A stretch of DNA of 64,000 bases from Bursaphelenchus xylophilus (lineage: Eukaryota; Nematoda; Chromadorea; Rhabditida; Aphelenchoididae): positions 11,284,001-11,348,000 of the forward strand of contig CAJFCV020000006.1 of NCBI GenBank assembly GCA_904066235.2, read 5' to 3'. Shown here piece after piece: positions 49,701 through 59,015 of the stretch. Every line of letters starts with the position of its first letter. Within the stretch, counting starts at the first letter, position 1. The notes beneath the pieces were generated by a model that saw only the letters and a program-made list of their open reading frames with translations, had not been told where the DNA came from and did not search any database. Made by a program: the position numbers and the translations under genes.

Positions 49701-51298
49701 GAGACCTATACCGTTCGAAACATAACAGAATGAAATTTCAAAACCCCAAGTTTCACCTTTTTTGGAACCAAACTGCGCCCGTAACAGGCCGAACACTTTG
49801 ATATTACACTAGGCACTAATAAAAAATAAAGTGAATTAGAGATGTCGGAGTGAACTGACGAGACCTATGCCATTGGAAATGCCTACTTTACAGAAAAAAA
49901 TATACACCTATAAGACCTTACACTCTTCCCAAAGATTACACAACTTATTTTTCAGGCCATCTGGCAGGTAGTTCGCATGCAATGTCTTCAAAATCACGAG
50001 CTTGACTTTCACTTCAAAGCCGGCAAATTCTCCCTTTGGCTATTCGCATTTCTCCAATGTTCCATTTTACTGGGAGTTTTTGCGTCCTGGTTTCTGTACT
50101 CGCTGATTCGACCGCCCGATTACGACTGGCTGCGGCACAATCGATACGTCTTTGACCAACTGGCACAAGGGGAACGACAGTTGATCACGGAGGGGTCAAC
50201 CAAGTGGTTTACGGAGCGCAAGGCCAAAGGGCATACCTATCCATACCTGGACTTTAAATTGGCCCTGGAAGGGAAGGAGATCCTGGGGAAGAGTGCAAAA
50301 GGTGAGGCCGACAGCTTCTTTCTTTCATTTATTTGTATTATCATGTCTTAAATTACCTTGATCCCCTCTTATTGTCTTTTTCCTTGGCGTCCCGACCCTT
50401 GCAGACAATACCTTTGCGGACCGCTGACATTTTTCGATTAGAATACAATTTTCCTCCGGCTGACGATTTTGTGGGCGAATGCGACGACGCGGGACGTTTT
50501 TTTCGCGACAAATCCAAATTATTTTCTCGACAGACTGTGTGTTCTTGCAAAAGCTTCAACCTGCACCGCGCAAAAGAGAAGTCCACGCAATTTATGAGTA
50601 TACTACAAATCCGTTGTCGGGAAAATAATGAGCATGCCTTTCGCATCGATGAAGTGGTGAAAAGCAATTTGATTTTGCCGTGACACAATTCAATTTCTCG
50701 GCGGCGATTTTTGATGCGGCAGAGTACTCATTATTTTCCCGACAGACTGATAAACATTTTTATATCACTGTTCCATAAACTTCAAAAATTTTCAGAAGCG
50801 GTAGAGGAGGTTGCCCGGAACGGTGCAATTATGTACACTCGTGCCGACTGGCAGAGCTACTTCTTGGCCAGTCGACATTGCAATATCATCAAGACGCACG
50901 TGGTGTTCCCTCCGTTGGGAGCGCACCTAATTTTGCCCAAAAACAGCTCATTAACGCCCAAAGTGAACCAAGTGATCAAAGCGAACAAGATGAAGTTTGG
51001 CGCCATTTACCGCCGCTACACGGAGATGATCAGCAAAGAGGCGGTCATGACATCCATTTGCGGCGAGTTCAAGCCGGGAGATCCGTTGAGTAGGTTACTG
51101 TAACAAGACGCTGTTTATCGAATTTTTTTGACGTTATATAATACAAGTTTTTTGCTTTCAGAGATGTCATTTTTCTATGGCTTGTTCATTGTCATTGCTT
51201 CGTTGTTCCTCTTCGCGCTGGCCTTGTTTTGCGGAGAAATTGCCTATCACGCATATCAACAGAAAAATCCGAATCTTGCTGACAATGAAATTATATAA
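46724..51298 (+). CDS. Ionotropic-glutamate-receptor-like channel subunit
   Basis: Exons 46724-46900, 46945-47130, 47866-48051, 49956-50301, 50796-51089 and 51162-51298 join in frame to about 441 residues. The first half resembles the ligand-binding lobe (ELNVLFPNYFPYI, GLPGLMYEIMKVIAKGINYQ, DTIAYPLQLSESHARLTDIS). M1 is SWWMIALISIVQAIFIWFVQ, and a re-entrant/M3 region follows (AIWQVVRMQCLQNHELDFHF; SLWLFAFLQCSILLGVFASW). A second lobe precedes M4 (MSFFYGLFIVIASLFLFALA). The classic SYTANLAAF of M3 is absent, so this is a divergent iGluR/IR-type receptor as found in nematodes. It lacks an amino-terminal domain, and no signal peptide is seen, so a 5' exon may be missing. Intron 3 holds the 159-bp satellite. 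Confidence 0.8.
47283..47730. mobile_element. CAGTGACGG-family element split by an insertion
   Basis: Starts CAGTGACGGACCTGCTCAAG after TA. The left half stops at about 47420 and the right half resumes near 47640 (CTCTTCAAAACGGGGTTTTT), running to GATACTTCCCGGATACAAAA. Intron 2 of the channel gene. Confidence 0.75.
47424..47637. mobile_element. CACGTCAAACT-ended element, nested
   Basis: Ends CACGTCAAACTGAG and CTCAGTTTGACGTG are exact complements. The interior is shared in inverted orientation with 33504-33907. Confidence 0.75.
48237..48280. repeat. PAL1 left end only
   Basis: TCAGTCTGTCGGGAAAATAA then TGAGCACTCTGTCGAACCGA breaks off where the satellite begins. The missing right half is not found after the array. 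Confidence 0.7.
48285..49871 (+). repeat. 159-bp satellite array (ten units)
   Basis: The landmark TGTCGGAGTG recurs at 48412, 48571, 48730, 48889, 49048, 49207, 49366, 49525, 49684 and 49843, exactly 159 bp apart every time. Each unit includes 'cgaaacataacagaa', CAAGTTTCACCTTTTTTGGA, GCGCCCGTAACAGGCC and AAAAAATAAAGTGAATTAGA. Variants alternate in the second half with a 318-bp period. The array lies wholly within intron 3 of the channel gene. Confidence 0.95.
50612..50751. mobile_element. PAL1 MITE
   Basis: Left end CGTTGTCGGGAAAATAATGA (first bases lost), right end CATTATTTTCCCGACAGACTGA. Intron 4 of the channel gene; a PAL2-like piece (TTATTTTCTCGACAGACTG) precedes it at about 50518. Confidence 0.75.
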
Positions 51299-51364
51299 AA
51301 ATTTGGATTCTTTGTTGGTTTGAACAAAGTCTTTTGTGGGGAATTTGTTCTTCCAACTGGCTTG

Positions 51365-52260
51365 TCAACTGTAGATGCAGAGTGAGAAATTTTTACCGAC
51401 TTGACATATTACTAGCCGCGACATAAAGTCGACAGTTTTGCTTTCTCCTTTTTCACCGGGCTCACCTTGAGGATCTTTTATCGGTCTGTCGGGAAAAAAA
51501 CGGCGGATCGTCGCGCCTCGGAGTCGCTCATCATCGCTTTGCGACTGCAAGCCGCGACTTGGGATTTGGTGCGCGATAGCGGCGAGGCGAGACATTTTGC
51601 TGCGACGATCCGCCGTTATTTTTCCGACAGACTGATACACCGACTCCGGAGATCGAATTGTCACCTGGAGGACCACGAAATCCGGGGCGACCTTTGGACC
51701 GAAGAAGCCGCGGGGTCCTGCAGCTCCTTGATGGCCGGCGCGGCCCGGAAGGCCGTCTGGACCGTGAGGACAGACAGGTCCACGCTCGCCGGGCATCCCT
51801 CGTTCTCCTTGAAGACCGCTGACAAGTAGATTTTAGAGGTTTCAACGGATTCTTGACCCCATATTGAAGACCGCAGAACTCCTGTCAAATTCAAAAATGA
51901 GCAATTTCTTATCTTTTGGACTCATCAAGGTTCCAAAAACTGCAAAAGTTCGAGTCGCGGTCCCAGCCAGGCAACCCCAGTTGGAGGACCTCGCGAGCGC
52001 CATCCGCTCACTGTAACGGCGCGGGGAATTTAGCTTGCTCCCTGTGGGGCCTGGGCCAGTGCTTCCCTCTTTAACCGACCAGGAACTGCAGCCCCTGCGG
52101 GCACCGTCCCTTGTCGACGCCGCCCTTGAAACGGACGCTCGGTCTACAGCCGCCCCATCAGAGGCCGTTTGGTCCTGACTCGGGCCGTTCCCGCAAACTC
52201 AGCCACCCAGAAACTTGGTTTACAAGCGCCCGCCACGACGCCCGGCTGCACTGGACGGTT
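51365..52260 (-). pseudogene. Collagen pseudogene fragment
   Basis: The minus strand encodes Gly-X-Y runs: GERGPVCPHGPDGLPGRAGH and QGAAGPRGFFGPK (about 51700-51805), then in a shifted frame GRPGFRGPPGDNSISG. After a PAL2 MITE comes DPQGEPGEKGES (about 51420-51475). A one-base loss near 51695 and the inserted MITE break the triple-helix frame. The more distal part to 52260 is GC-rich with scattered Gly-rich text but no continuous frame. Cuticle collagens are the likely source. No signal peptide or N-terminal exon was found. Confidence 0.7.
51481..51635. mobile_element. PAL2 MITE inside the collagen remnant
   Basis: Ends TCGGTCTGTCGGGAAAAAAA and TTATTTTTCCGACAGACTGA are flanked by TA (51479-51480, 51636-51637). 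Confidence 0.85.
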
Positions 52261-52261
52261 T

Positions 52262-52590
52262 GTATTCGAATGGAAAGAGAAAAGGGAAAAGGGACGGGAA
52301 TTATGGAGAAAAAACGTATTTTCGGTGGGGAATTTAGGGAGAAAGACGTGAAAAGGCGGGTTGAAAGGGAAAATGGCCAAAAAAAAGGTAAAATTGTAAA
52401 ATACGAAATATCAAATAGATTTTCTCAGTAATTATCCTTAAGTTTTTTAACTTTTGATGTCCAAAAAAATCAAAGAAAGGCCATTTTTTGTAAAATACGT
52501 GTATCGGTATATAATATTTTCCCTTTGAAGTTTACGCTGGGGATGGAGATGAATTCCTAGTTTTTTTTTAAACTGTAGATATTTTAAACT
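52262..52590. other. Intergenic, nothing recognised
   Basis: A purine-rich stretch (about 52270-52390) is followed by AT-rich DNA. No gene is supported. Confidence 0.4.
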
Positions 52591-52830
52591 TAGGCCATAT
52601 ATCAATTCCTGAAGTTTTCAGCGCACACTTTGCTGGTTCAGCCGAGATATTCAACGATCATTACGAGCGAGAGAGTACGCAAAACGCGGAGAACGACAGA
52701 AAGAACAACTCTTTTAGGCGGTATCTTTGCCAGTTTGGCGCGGAAAAAATTGATTTGCTGTGGAAACATAACCCTCTTCTAAATTCGTGCCAAGTTTCAT
52801 CAAGATCTGCCGCACTTGGGGTACCTCCGC
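52590..52830. repeat. Tc5-like fragment
   Basis: 'ggccatatatcaattcctgaagttttcagcgcacactttgc' and 'cagccgagatattcaacgatcattacg' match the family. The end reads CAAGATCTGCCGCACTTGGGGTACC with part of the terminus lost. Confidence 0.6.
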
Positions 52831-52896
52831 CCAAAATTTTCTCAAAAAAAAAGGATTTCTTCGAGAGGAAAAAGAGAAATAGCGTTGCAAAATAAG

Positions 52897-53125
52897 TGGC
52901 GGTCTGATCCAGTGGCAAAAAACGTGCCATTTTGCATCCTGGATGTACCAAAAATGTGGCAAAATACCTCCATCTCCAACTAAAAAATCTCCGTTTTCAT
53001 TTTTCCTCACAACAAGAGCCCTTGAAATCGGAGTTTTTCACTTGGAGAGGGAGGTATTTTGCTACATTTTTGATACTTCCCAAGCCCAAAATGGCACGTT
53101 TTTTTGCCACTGAATCAGGTCTGCC
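52897..53125. mobile_element. CAGTGACGG-family element
   Basis: TTTTGCATCCTGGATGTACC pairs with GATACTTCCCAAGCCCAAAA, and CACTTGGAGAGGGAGG with its partner. The right end reads GCCACTGAATCAGGTCTGCC; the terminal CAGTGACGG is degraded. Confidence 0.65.
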
Positions 53126-53815
53126 ATATTACGAGGATTTCTCTTGTATACTTCTAAATTTGGATTTAAAGTATTTTTCATTCAATTTCCCACTCTATTA
53201 CACTTTGATTACTCCAAAAAATTACCCTTTTTCCGCGTCTCCTTTTCCATTACCTCATTTTTTTACTTTATCCAATAACCAAGGAGATTAGTCAATTTTC
53301 GGTCCATTACAAGACACTGTTTCTTCATTTATTTACATGCTACTCAACTTTATCCCATTCTAATTACTCGCTTTCTGCGAATTACTCATTTTCCCAGCAT
53401 TTGTAAGCGCCTTAGGTTACTGTACGTAATTCCGCAGAAAGTCTTTAAAGACGCCTTCGGAAGGGCCTCTGATTTCCCGGGGGACCCATGTTTTGTCGCT
53501 GTTTTTGGCCACCAAACTTTTTTTTTCTTTTTTTGGCCAAGACGCTTCGTCTGATGCCTCAGGGTTTTAACTGGTATTTTTGTGTTTTCGTAATGCTTTG
53601 ACTGGGATTTTTTATTTATTTAATTTGCTTCAAATTTTTGAAGTGGCGATGTCTGAAGAAAAAAATATAACCGAATTAAGGCTCAGAATAGCCTTTGTTG
53701 TGGTTTGTCAGAGATTTTGGGATGTTGTGCTAACAAGAGGAGCGCTTGAAGTCATATTTTTCATGACTGCTTTGCGAAGCCTGTCAGTTGCAGGCGCCAC
53801 CGAGATTTTCAACGG
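53126..53815. other. Intergenic, nothing recognised
   Basis: AT-rich with short open frames only. Dinucleotide composition is similar to other non-coding parts. Confidence 0.4.
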
Positions 53816-54140
53816 ACAATTAGTACTTTCATAAAGTGCATGGACATTTTTTCCTCTTTCGCACAGTTCATTTTGAACTTTCTTCCACGCTTGTCGCCAA
53901 CGCACAGTGCATTTTTCTCTTTTCGCACAGCGCAAAAACCTCAAAAAAAACACTGTGCAAAATCCTGGTGCCGGCGCAGCGACGTGGTTGAAGCTTGCTT
54001 GCGTCGCGGCGATATTTTGATGCACGTTGCAAAAACAAAAAAAATTAAAATTCACAATGCAAGATTGGGTTTTTTTGCACGTTGCAGGCAACGGCGAATA
54101 TCCGTGATCTTTATGAAAATGTGTATTAGTGCAGGCTGAA
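53815..54140. mobile_element. GCACTGTGC-rich palindromic element
   Basis: Starts TAGTACTTTCATAAAGTGCA and ends TTTATGAAAATGTGTATTAG in rough complement. Four TGCAC-GTGC palindromes lie inside. It resembles 29160-29410. Confidence 0.6.
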
Positions 54141-54790
54141 CCCTTCTGTTACGACAACCTTTATAACAAATATTTTTTTGTAGCTTGTCATTCAGGCAAA
54201 AAATGATTTTTTTTGGAAACATTACCTTGGGCAATAGAAACAGACGTGAAACTTTTTATACTAAAATTCGCAGGGTTCGGATTTTGTCCAACCAAGATTT
54301 TCGAATTGGAAATCGTGGTCCCTTCTGCAGGGCTACGCTATGAGTTTCGCATGTTTTTAAAAAAATTATATATCAGGCTGTCGGGAAAATAATGGGTACA
54401 ATGTCGCCACTGCAATAGCGTCGGTGAAGTGAAAAGAAATTCAATTTTGCCAGACTTTTTTTGCACAGTGCAAACACCAAAAACCACCCCAGCGACTCTA
54501 GTACTTGCCTAGACTAAAGATTGCACTCATTTGAAGCTCTTTCACTCCGGGCTCGCATAAAATGAAACCTCTTTTAGCATCGAATTAGACTTTACGAGCA
54601 TTGGGGTCAGCAGTTCCGGTCTGGTTGAGAAGAGTGGGCTTTGTCAATAGGTTTACTTGTTTTCTTTGTAATTTCTAGATATATGTGATAGTAAAGCCTC
54701 TGTACAACAAAAGCTGTCTATAAAAATAATTTTGAAAGTAGCTGGAGTTTTTTTTAGTCCAAAATTTAAACTACAATAATTTTTTAACAA
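54140..54790. repeat. Mosaic of repeat fragments
   Basis: A Tc5-like inner part lies at about 54190-54350. A PAL1 left end (CAGGCTGTCGGGAAAATAAT) lies at 54373, and an ACAACAAAAGC/TATAAAAAT repeat near 54690. No gene is seen. Confidence 0.5.
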
Positions 54791-55225
54791 GGGAAGTAAG
54801 TACCCCAAGTGCAACGCTCGGATTCTGTTTAAACTTTGCACAGATCTCGGGAATACAACAAGTATTATTTCCTGAAAATTTTAGCTCGCACTTTGCAGAT
54901 GCCGCCGAGATATTCCACAATCGGCCGAGAGAGTATGCAAAACGCGGAGAGCGGTCAGAAAGAAAAACATTTTTTTTGGCATAGCTTTGCTAGTTTCTAG
55001 CGGAAAAAATTGATTTCTTGTGGAGAAATTACCCGCCTGAGTGGAGATAGATATGAAATTTTTCATGCCAAAATTCGCAAAAAATATCACAAGTTTTGAC
55101 CTAAAACCCTCTGTCATTTGTGAGAAATTGCGAGGCTGGAGTCGCGCATATGCTTTATATAAAAAAGATTACTTCAAATTTGTGCCAATTTTAAAATCTG
55201 AGCGTCGCACTTGGGCTACTTTCTC
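54788..55225. mobile_element. Tc5-like MITE
   Basis: Starts CAAGGGAAGTAAGTACCCCA and ends GAGCGTCGCACTTGGGCTACTTTC. The inner segment 'cgagatattccacaatcggccgagagagtatg' matches the family; the right terminus is diverged. Confidence 0.75.
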
Positions 55226-55250
55226 TAAATGTTTCTGAAAAAAAGAGGCG

Positions 55251-55283
55251 ACATAAAGAGACACTAGCGGTGTCTCTTTATGT
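55251..55283. repeat. Perfect 14-bp stem hairpin
   Basis: ACATAAAGAGACAC and GTGTCTCTTTATGT are exact complements separated by TAGCG. Confidence 0.85.
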
Positions 55284-55688
55284 ATGCAACTTGTCCAGTA
55301 GCCGAAATTCATAATTGATGTCCTCCTCGTCTCCTCGAATCCCACGCCCCTCCATCCATGGCACAAATTAGAGGATGATAAATGAGAACCCCGATAAACA
55401 TCGCAAATTGGGACGGGAACGGCCAAGTCGGGGGTCCGAGTTTTGTTTCATAAATTTTAAAGCCGCAGTTGGCCGATTTCCGGCCCCATTGGCCTTCAAA
55501 TTGAGTGTAATCGAATTACTTTTTTGTTGATGTCCATGTTGCGCTTAGGGTATTTCGCACATTTATGCTAATCGCGTCAGTATTGGATGAGATGTGTGGG
55601 ACAGTTGGGTTTTGACGTCTTTTTCGTCACATTTTTACATCACTTATTGTTGGAAACATGTGGAATGGAACGTGGTTAGGATGTTATC
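55284..55688. other. Intergenic, nothing recognised
   Basis: No supported gene. The stretch is less repetitive than its surroundings, so a small unrecognised exon cannot be excluded. Confidence 0.35.
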
Positions 55689-55689
55689 C

Positions 55690-55857
55690 ATCTGTCGGGA
55701 AAATAATGAGCACTCTGTCGTAGCGAAAATCGCATCGCCGCTGGGGAAATTTTATTTTGAAATGAATTTTGTCGTGGAGAAAATCAAATTGCTTTTCACT
55801 TCAGCGACACGATCGGCGCAGCGACATTGAGCTCATTATTTTCCCGACAGACTGATA
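55690..55857. mobile_element. PAL1 MITE
   Basis: Left end CATCTGTCGGGAAAATAATG, right end CATTATTTTCCCGACAGACTGA. Interior GAATTTTGTCGTGGAGAAAA. Confidence 0.85.
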
Positions 55858-56114
55858 CTACGGTTTTCGAAAAGTACGTAGACTTTTTGTCACGGGTATG
55901 CACTGTGGAAAAACCTCCATTTTGCACTGTGCAGGCGGAATATCGCCGCGGCGCAAACTTTTTTCAATTTTACGAGCGCGACAGACAATTTCACAGTGTA
56001 AGATGGTTTATAACACTGGTCATAGACATGGCTCTAGGGCCAGGACAAGCAAGTTTGAAGGGGGCCGGGGCCGGACCGCCATTTTCGGCCCGGCCCCGGA
56101 GCTTGCACTATAGT

Positions 56115-56298
56115 CAGGGGTAGCCACCCGGGCCCGTTTAGGCCCGTCTCGGCCCGTTTTATTTGAAAAAAAAAATCCCGATCTTTTTTCTGAGTAACCG
56201 GATGGCTTTGAAACTTTGGCTAGCCCTAGGTTTAGAGGGGTGCTGATCCTTCAAAATGTTGTAAGACGGGCCGAAACGGGCCCGGGTGGCCACCCCTG
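56115..56298. mobile_element. hAT-like MITE
   Basis: The 184-bp element has ends CAGGGGTAGCCACCCGGGCC and GGCCCGGGTGGCCACCCCTG. It is flanked by ACTATAGT (56107-56114) and ACTATATT (56299-56306). It is closely related to 18953-19182, including 'gagtaaccggatggctttgaaact' inside. Confidence 0.85.
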
Positions 56299-56409
56299 AC
56301 TATATTCGCCCGCGCTCCGTGCAGAAAGAAGCAAAATGTTTTTTGTTACTCTGCGCGTAACAAAAATTCTAAGCCCCCTTGAAAAATCGTAGTATTACAG
56401 CTTTATATA

Positions 56410-56570
56410 TGTCTGTTGGGAAACTAAAGAGCAAAATGTCGCTGCGCCAAACGCGTCACTGAAACGAAACGCAATTTTATTTTATTTTGTCGCAAAACAA
56501 TTAGTTTTCTCGGCGACGATGCGATTCTTGATGCAACAGAGTGTTCATTATTTTCCTGACTGAATGATAT
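56410..56570. mobile_element. PAL1 MITE
   Basis: Ends TGTCTGTTGGGAAACTAAAG and CATTATTTTCCTGACTGAATG are both diverged. The interior (GTCACTGAAACGAAACGC, GATGCGATTCTTGATGCAAC) is typical. Confidence 0.75.
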
Positions 56571-56579
56571 GTAATGTAA

Positions 56580-57035
56580 TTTTTCCACATACGGTAAAAC
56601 CTGGGTAAAACGAACGGTACGGGGATCAAAAACACTTTTTTCATTATATAGGGGCTTCGTTGCATCGATTTTTGCATTAAATTTAGGCATAAAGGTGACT
56701 TTAATACCTCTAAAATTGTTCGTTATACAGAGGTTTTGTCGCAATAGGGGGTTGCTGCAGAGAGGCTTGGCGGTTATCTTTGTATTCTGTCATAATTTTT
56801 ACGTGGGATTTCAGTTATTTCTGGGAGGATTTTACAGTCTTCTCACGGTGGCATATAGTAGCATAGAGAATGTAGTTGGAGATGCAATTTGGTTTTCTTA
56901 GATCTCTGAATTTCTCGGGTCTTCCATTTACAAAGCCTACTAACTTCCAACGATATTACACCATATTGCAAGGGGCCACAAAAATTTATTTTTTACATCC
57001 GATTGTCGGGAAAATAATGTGGATTTGTCGCTTTT
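56580..57035. repeat. ACGAA/TTATACAGAGG repeat and PAL left end
   Basis: GGTAAAACCTGGGTAAAACG and TTGTTCGTTATACAGAGGTT belong to the dispersed ACAACGAA repeat. A PAL left end (GATTGTCGGGAAAATAATGT) lies at 57000-57020 without a partner. No gene seen. Confidence 0.5.
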
Positions 57036-57081
57036 AAAAAGTACATATTTACTTATTCTGTAAGAAAAAATAACATTTGAG

Positions 57082-58391
57082 ATGAACTCTTTCCTCGTTT
57101 GCGTCGCTCTATTTTCGTCTCTGACCATGGTGCACTCAACAGAGATCCACTCCTGGCCCGTCTTCACCGGCTGGCCGGGATTTGGATTGCTGGGTTACTA
57201 CGGAAGGCGGAATGGACCCTATCACTTTATGAACATCAGGCCAGCCACCGCAAAGACAACTCGTCAGGCTAGCTCGACGACTACAACCACACTTCCTACC
57301 ACAACCACAACTGCGGCACCGATTACATCTACCGCAACAAAAGCGAAAAGCCTTGATGATTCTACGGCCTTTAGTCCGAGCACAGTAGCTGCAAAAGCTG
57401 TCGCAACGACTGCGCCAACAGTCGCGGAGAAGAAAAGTGAGCCGTTGTGGAAAGGGCTTGTTGTGTGGAGGATCATTTTCACCTGGTCTTTTTTAAGTAT
57501 TAGTTGGAAAGTAGAGTAAAACCCGCGTACGATAAGCACCAAGGGACACCAAATTTCTTTGTATATATAATAGCTTTGCTATGCAGAATTATTTAGGCTT
57601 GGAATTGATTTTTAATCCCGATTCTTGATAATTGTTCGCTATAAGGAGGTTTTTTGTACACATTTTTTTTATTTATACAAAGGTTCTCTGCAATAGCGAT
57701 TCGTTCTATCGAGACTTGACTGTAAAATTACTAGCATGAATGTCGGTAGACGTACAGTCAAACCTCTGTACAAAGAATTGAAAATTTCCAAAAAATGTGT
57801 ACGTGTTATAGAAGGGTTTCTTGTTTGAAGATGCATTTGACCTAAAATTGATCCGTGGGACCTCTAAAAGTTTTTTCTTACGCTTTTCAGGCACGACCAA
57901 GATATTGAACGAGTTTTGCGGCCGAGAGAATACGTGGAATGCTGAGAGCGGTCAGAGAAAAAAACTTTTTGGCGAAATCTTTGCCAGTTTGGCGCAAACA
58001 AGATTAATTTTTTGTGGAAACCTTTTCGCTTTTAGCAATGAAATTTTTTATGCCAAAATTCTCAAAAAAGTGTCAAGTTTTTACCAAATTTTGGTCTAAA
58101 AGTCTCTGTCGTTTCCGCAAAACGCGACCTAGGAGTGTCCCATATGTCGAAAAACCAGCCTAAATTTGCGCCAAGTTTCATCCAAATTTGAGCGTCACAC
58201 TTGATGTACTTACCTTGTAAATTTCAGCATCCACTTTCGTCTCAACTACAGCTCAACCCTCTCCTTTGACTCGCCCGCCAGTGAAACTGTTCCTGGACAA
58301 GGCTGAAACAAAGAAACCGACTGCAACAATCGTGCCTGTTGGAGCCTCCAAAGACGTTACAACGTCCAAAAAAGAAACTCCTAAAAAGTAA
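57082..58391 (+). CDS. Secreted Thr-rich (mucin-like) protein
   Basis: Exons 57082-57436 and 58228-58391 (donor GTGAGC, acceptor TTTCAG, phase 1) encode 172 residues. The signal peptide is MNSFLVCVALFSSLTMVHST. A short unusual head follows (SWPVFTGWPGFGLLGYYGRR, NGPYHF), then a long Thr/Ala/Ser-rich tail (TTTTTLPTTTTTAAPITSTA) suited to O-glycosylation. The second exon continues with STTAQPSPLTRPP and ends in Lys-rich text (KDVTTSKKETPKK). No cysteine remains in the mature protein. Retaining the intron would give a 145-residue form instead. The family is not recognised; a cuticle or surface-coat role is possible. Most of the intron is ACAACGAA-type repeat plus a Tc5-like MITE ending 10 bp before the acceptor. 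Confidence 0.72.
57535..58217. repeat. ACAACGAA repeats and a Tc5-like MITE in the intron
   Basis: Dispersed repeat motifs lie at 57640-57870. The Tc5-like part (about 57890-58217) includes 'aagatattgaacgagttttgcggccgagag' and ends GAGCGTCACACTTGATGTACTTACCTTG. Its left terminus is missing. Confidence 0.65.
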
Positions 58392-58664
58392 AATTACCAT
58401 GTAAAAAATTACATCTTCTACGGATCTCACAATCAACGATATTCCCAACTGTAAGCTTGATTAATTTAAAAATTGTATGAAAAACTGCTACTTCTTATAG
58501 AAAATAAAGTTTATTATCTTTTATGGACAATGATACGTATTACTTGTTTCAAAAACATTTAAAAAAATGTAAAAAAGAAATGCATATTACAAAGGGAGAT
58601 GTCTGAAGTACAACGCCTCGAACTTCATACAGTTCTCCATAAAAAATGCAAAAAAATGGAGGAT

Positions 58665-59015
58665 TTACATAGTGATATCTTGAACTAAATTTACACCGAC
58701 CCCAAATAGTATTGTAAAGTGATTATAAGTTTTGAAAAAATTAGATTTCAATTACTTCACAGTACCAATCAGAGCGGGGAAATTAGGCAATTTCGGAGGC
58801 CAATGCAACTTGAGCAGCATGACTTTGTTTCTTCATCAACGCTTCCTCGTCTTTGGCGTAGGTCGACGCGTAGCCGCCGCGTCGGATCACCGACATTTTG
58901 TGCGGACCCAAGCGGATGTCGGCTCGTCTTCCCAGCTGAAATTTGGAAGATTGTTATGTGAAGTTCCGAAAAATTTACAGCAAACCCTCTTCACAACGAA
59001 TCGGAAAATCTCAAC
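58665..59015 (-). repeat. Inverted duplication, arm 1
   Basis: Reverse complement of 60955-61300, including an exon, the splice acceptor and 3' flanking DNA. Shared flanking text includes GTGATATCTTG(A/G)ACTAAATT and AATAGTATTGTAAAGTGATT. Confidence 0.85.

Noticed and set aside
48285..49871. Regular array reminiscent of CRISPR
   Set aside because: Units are contiguous 159-bp repeats without spacers, in eukaryotic intron DNA; it is a satellite.
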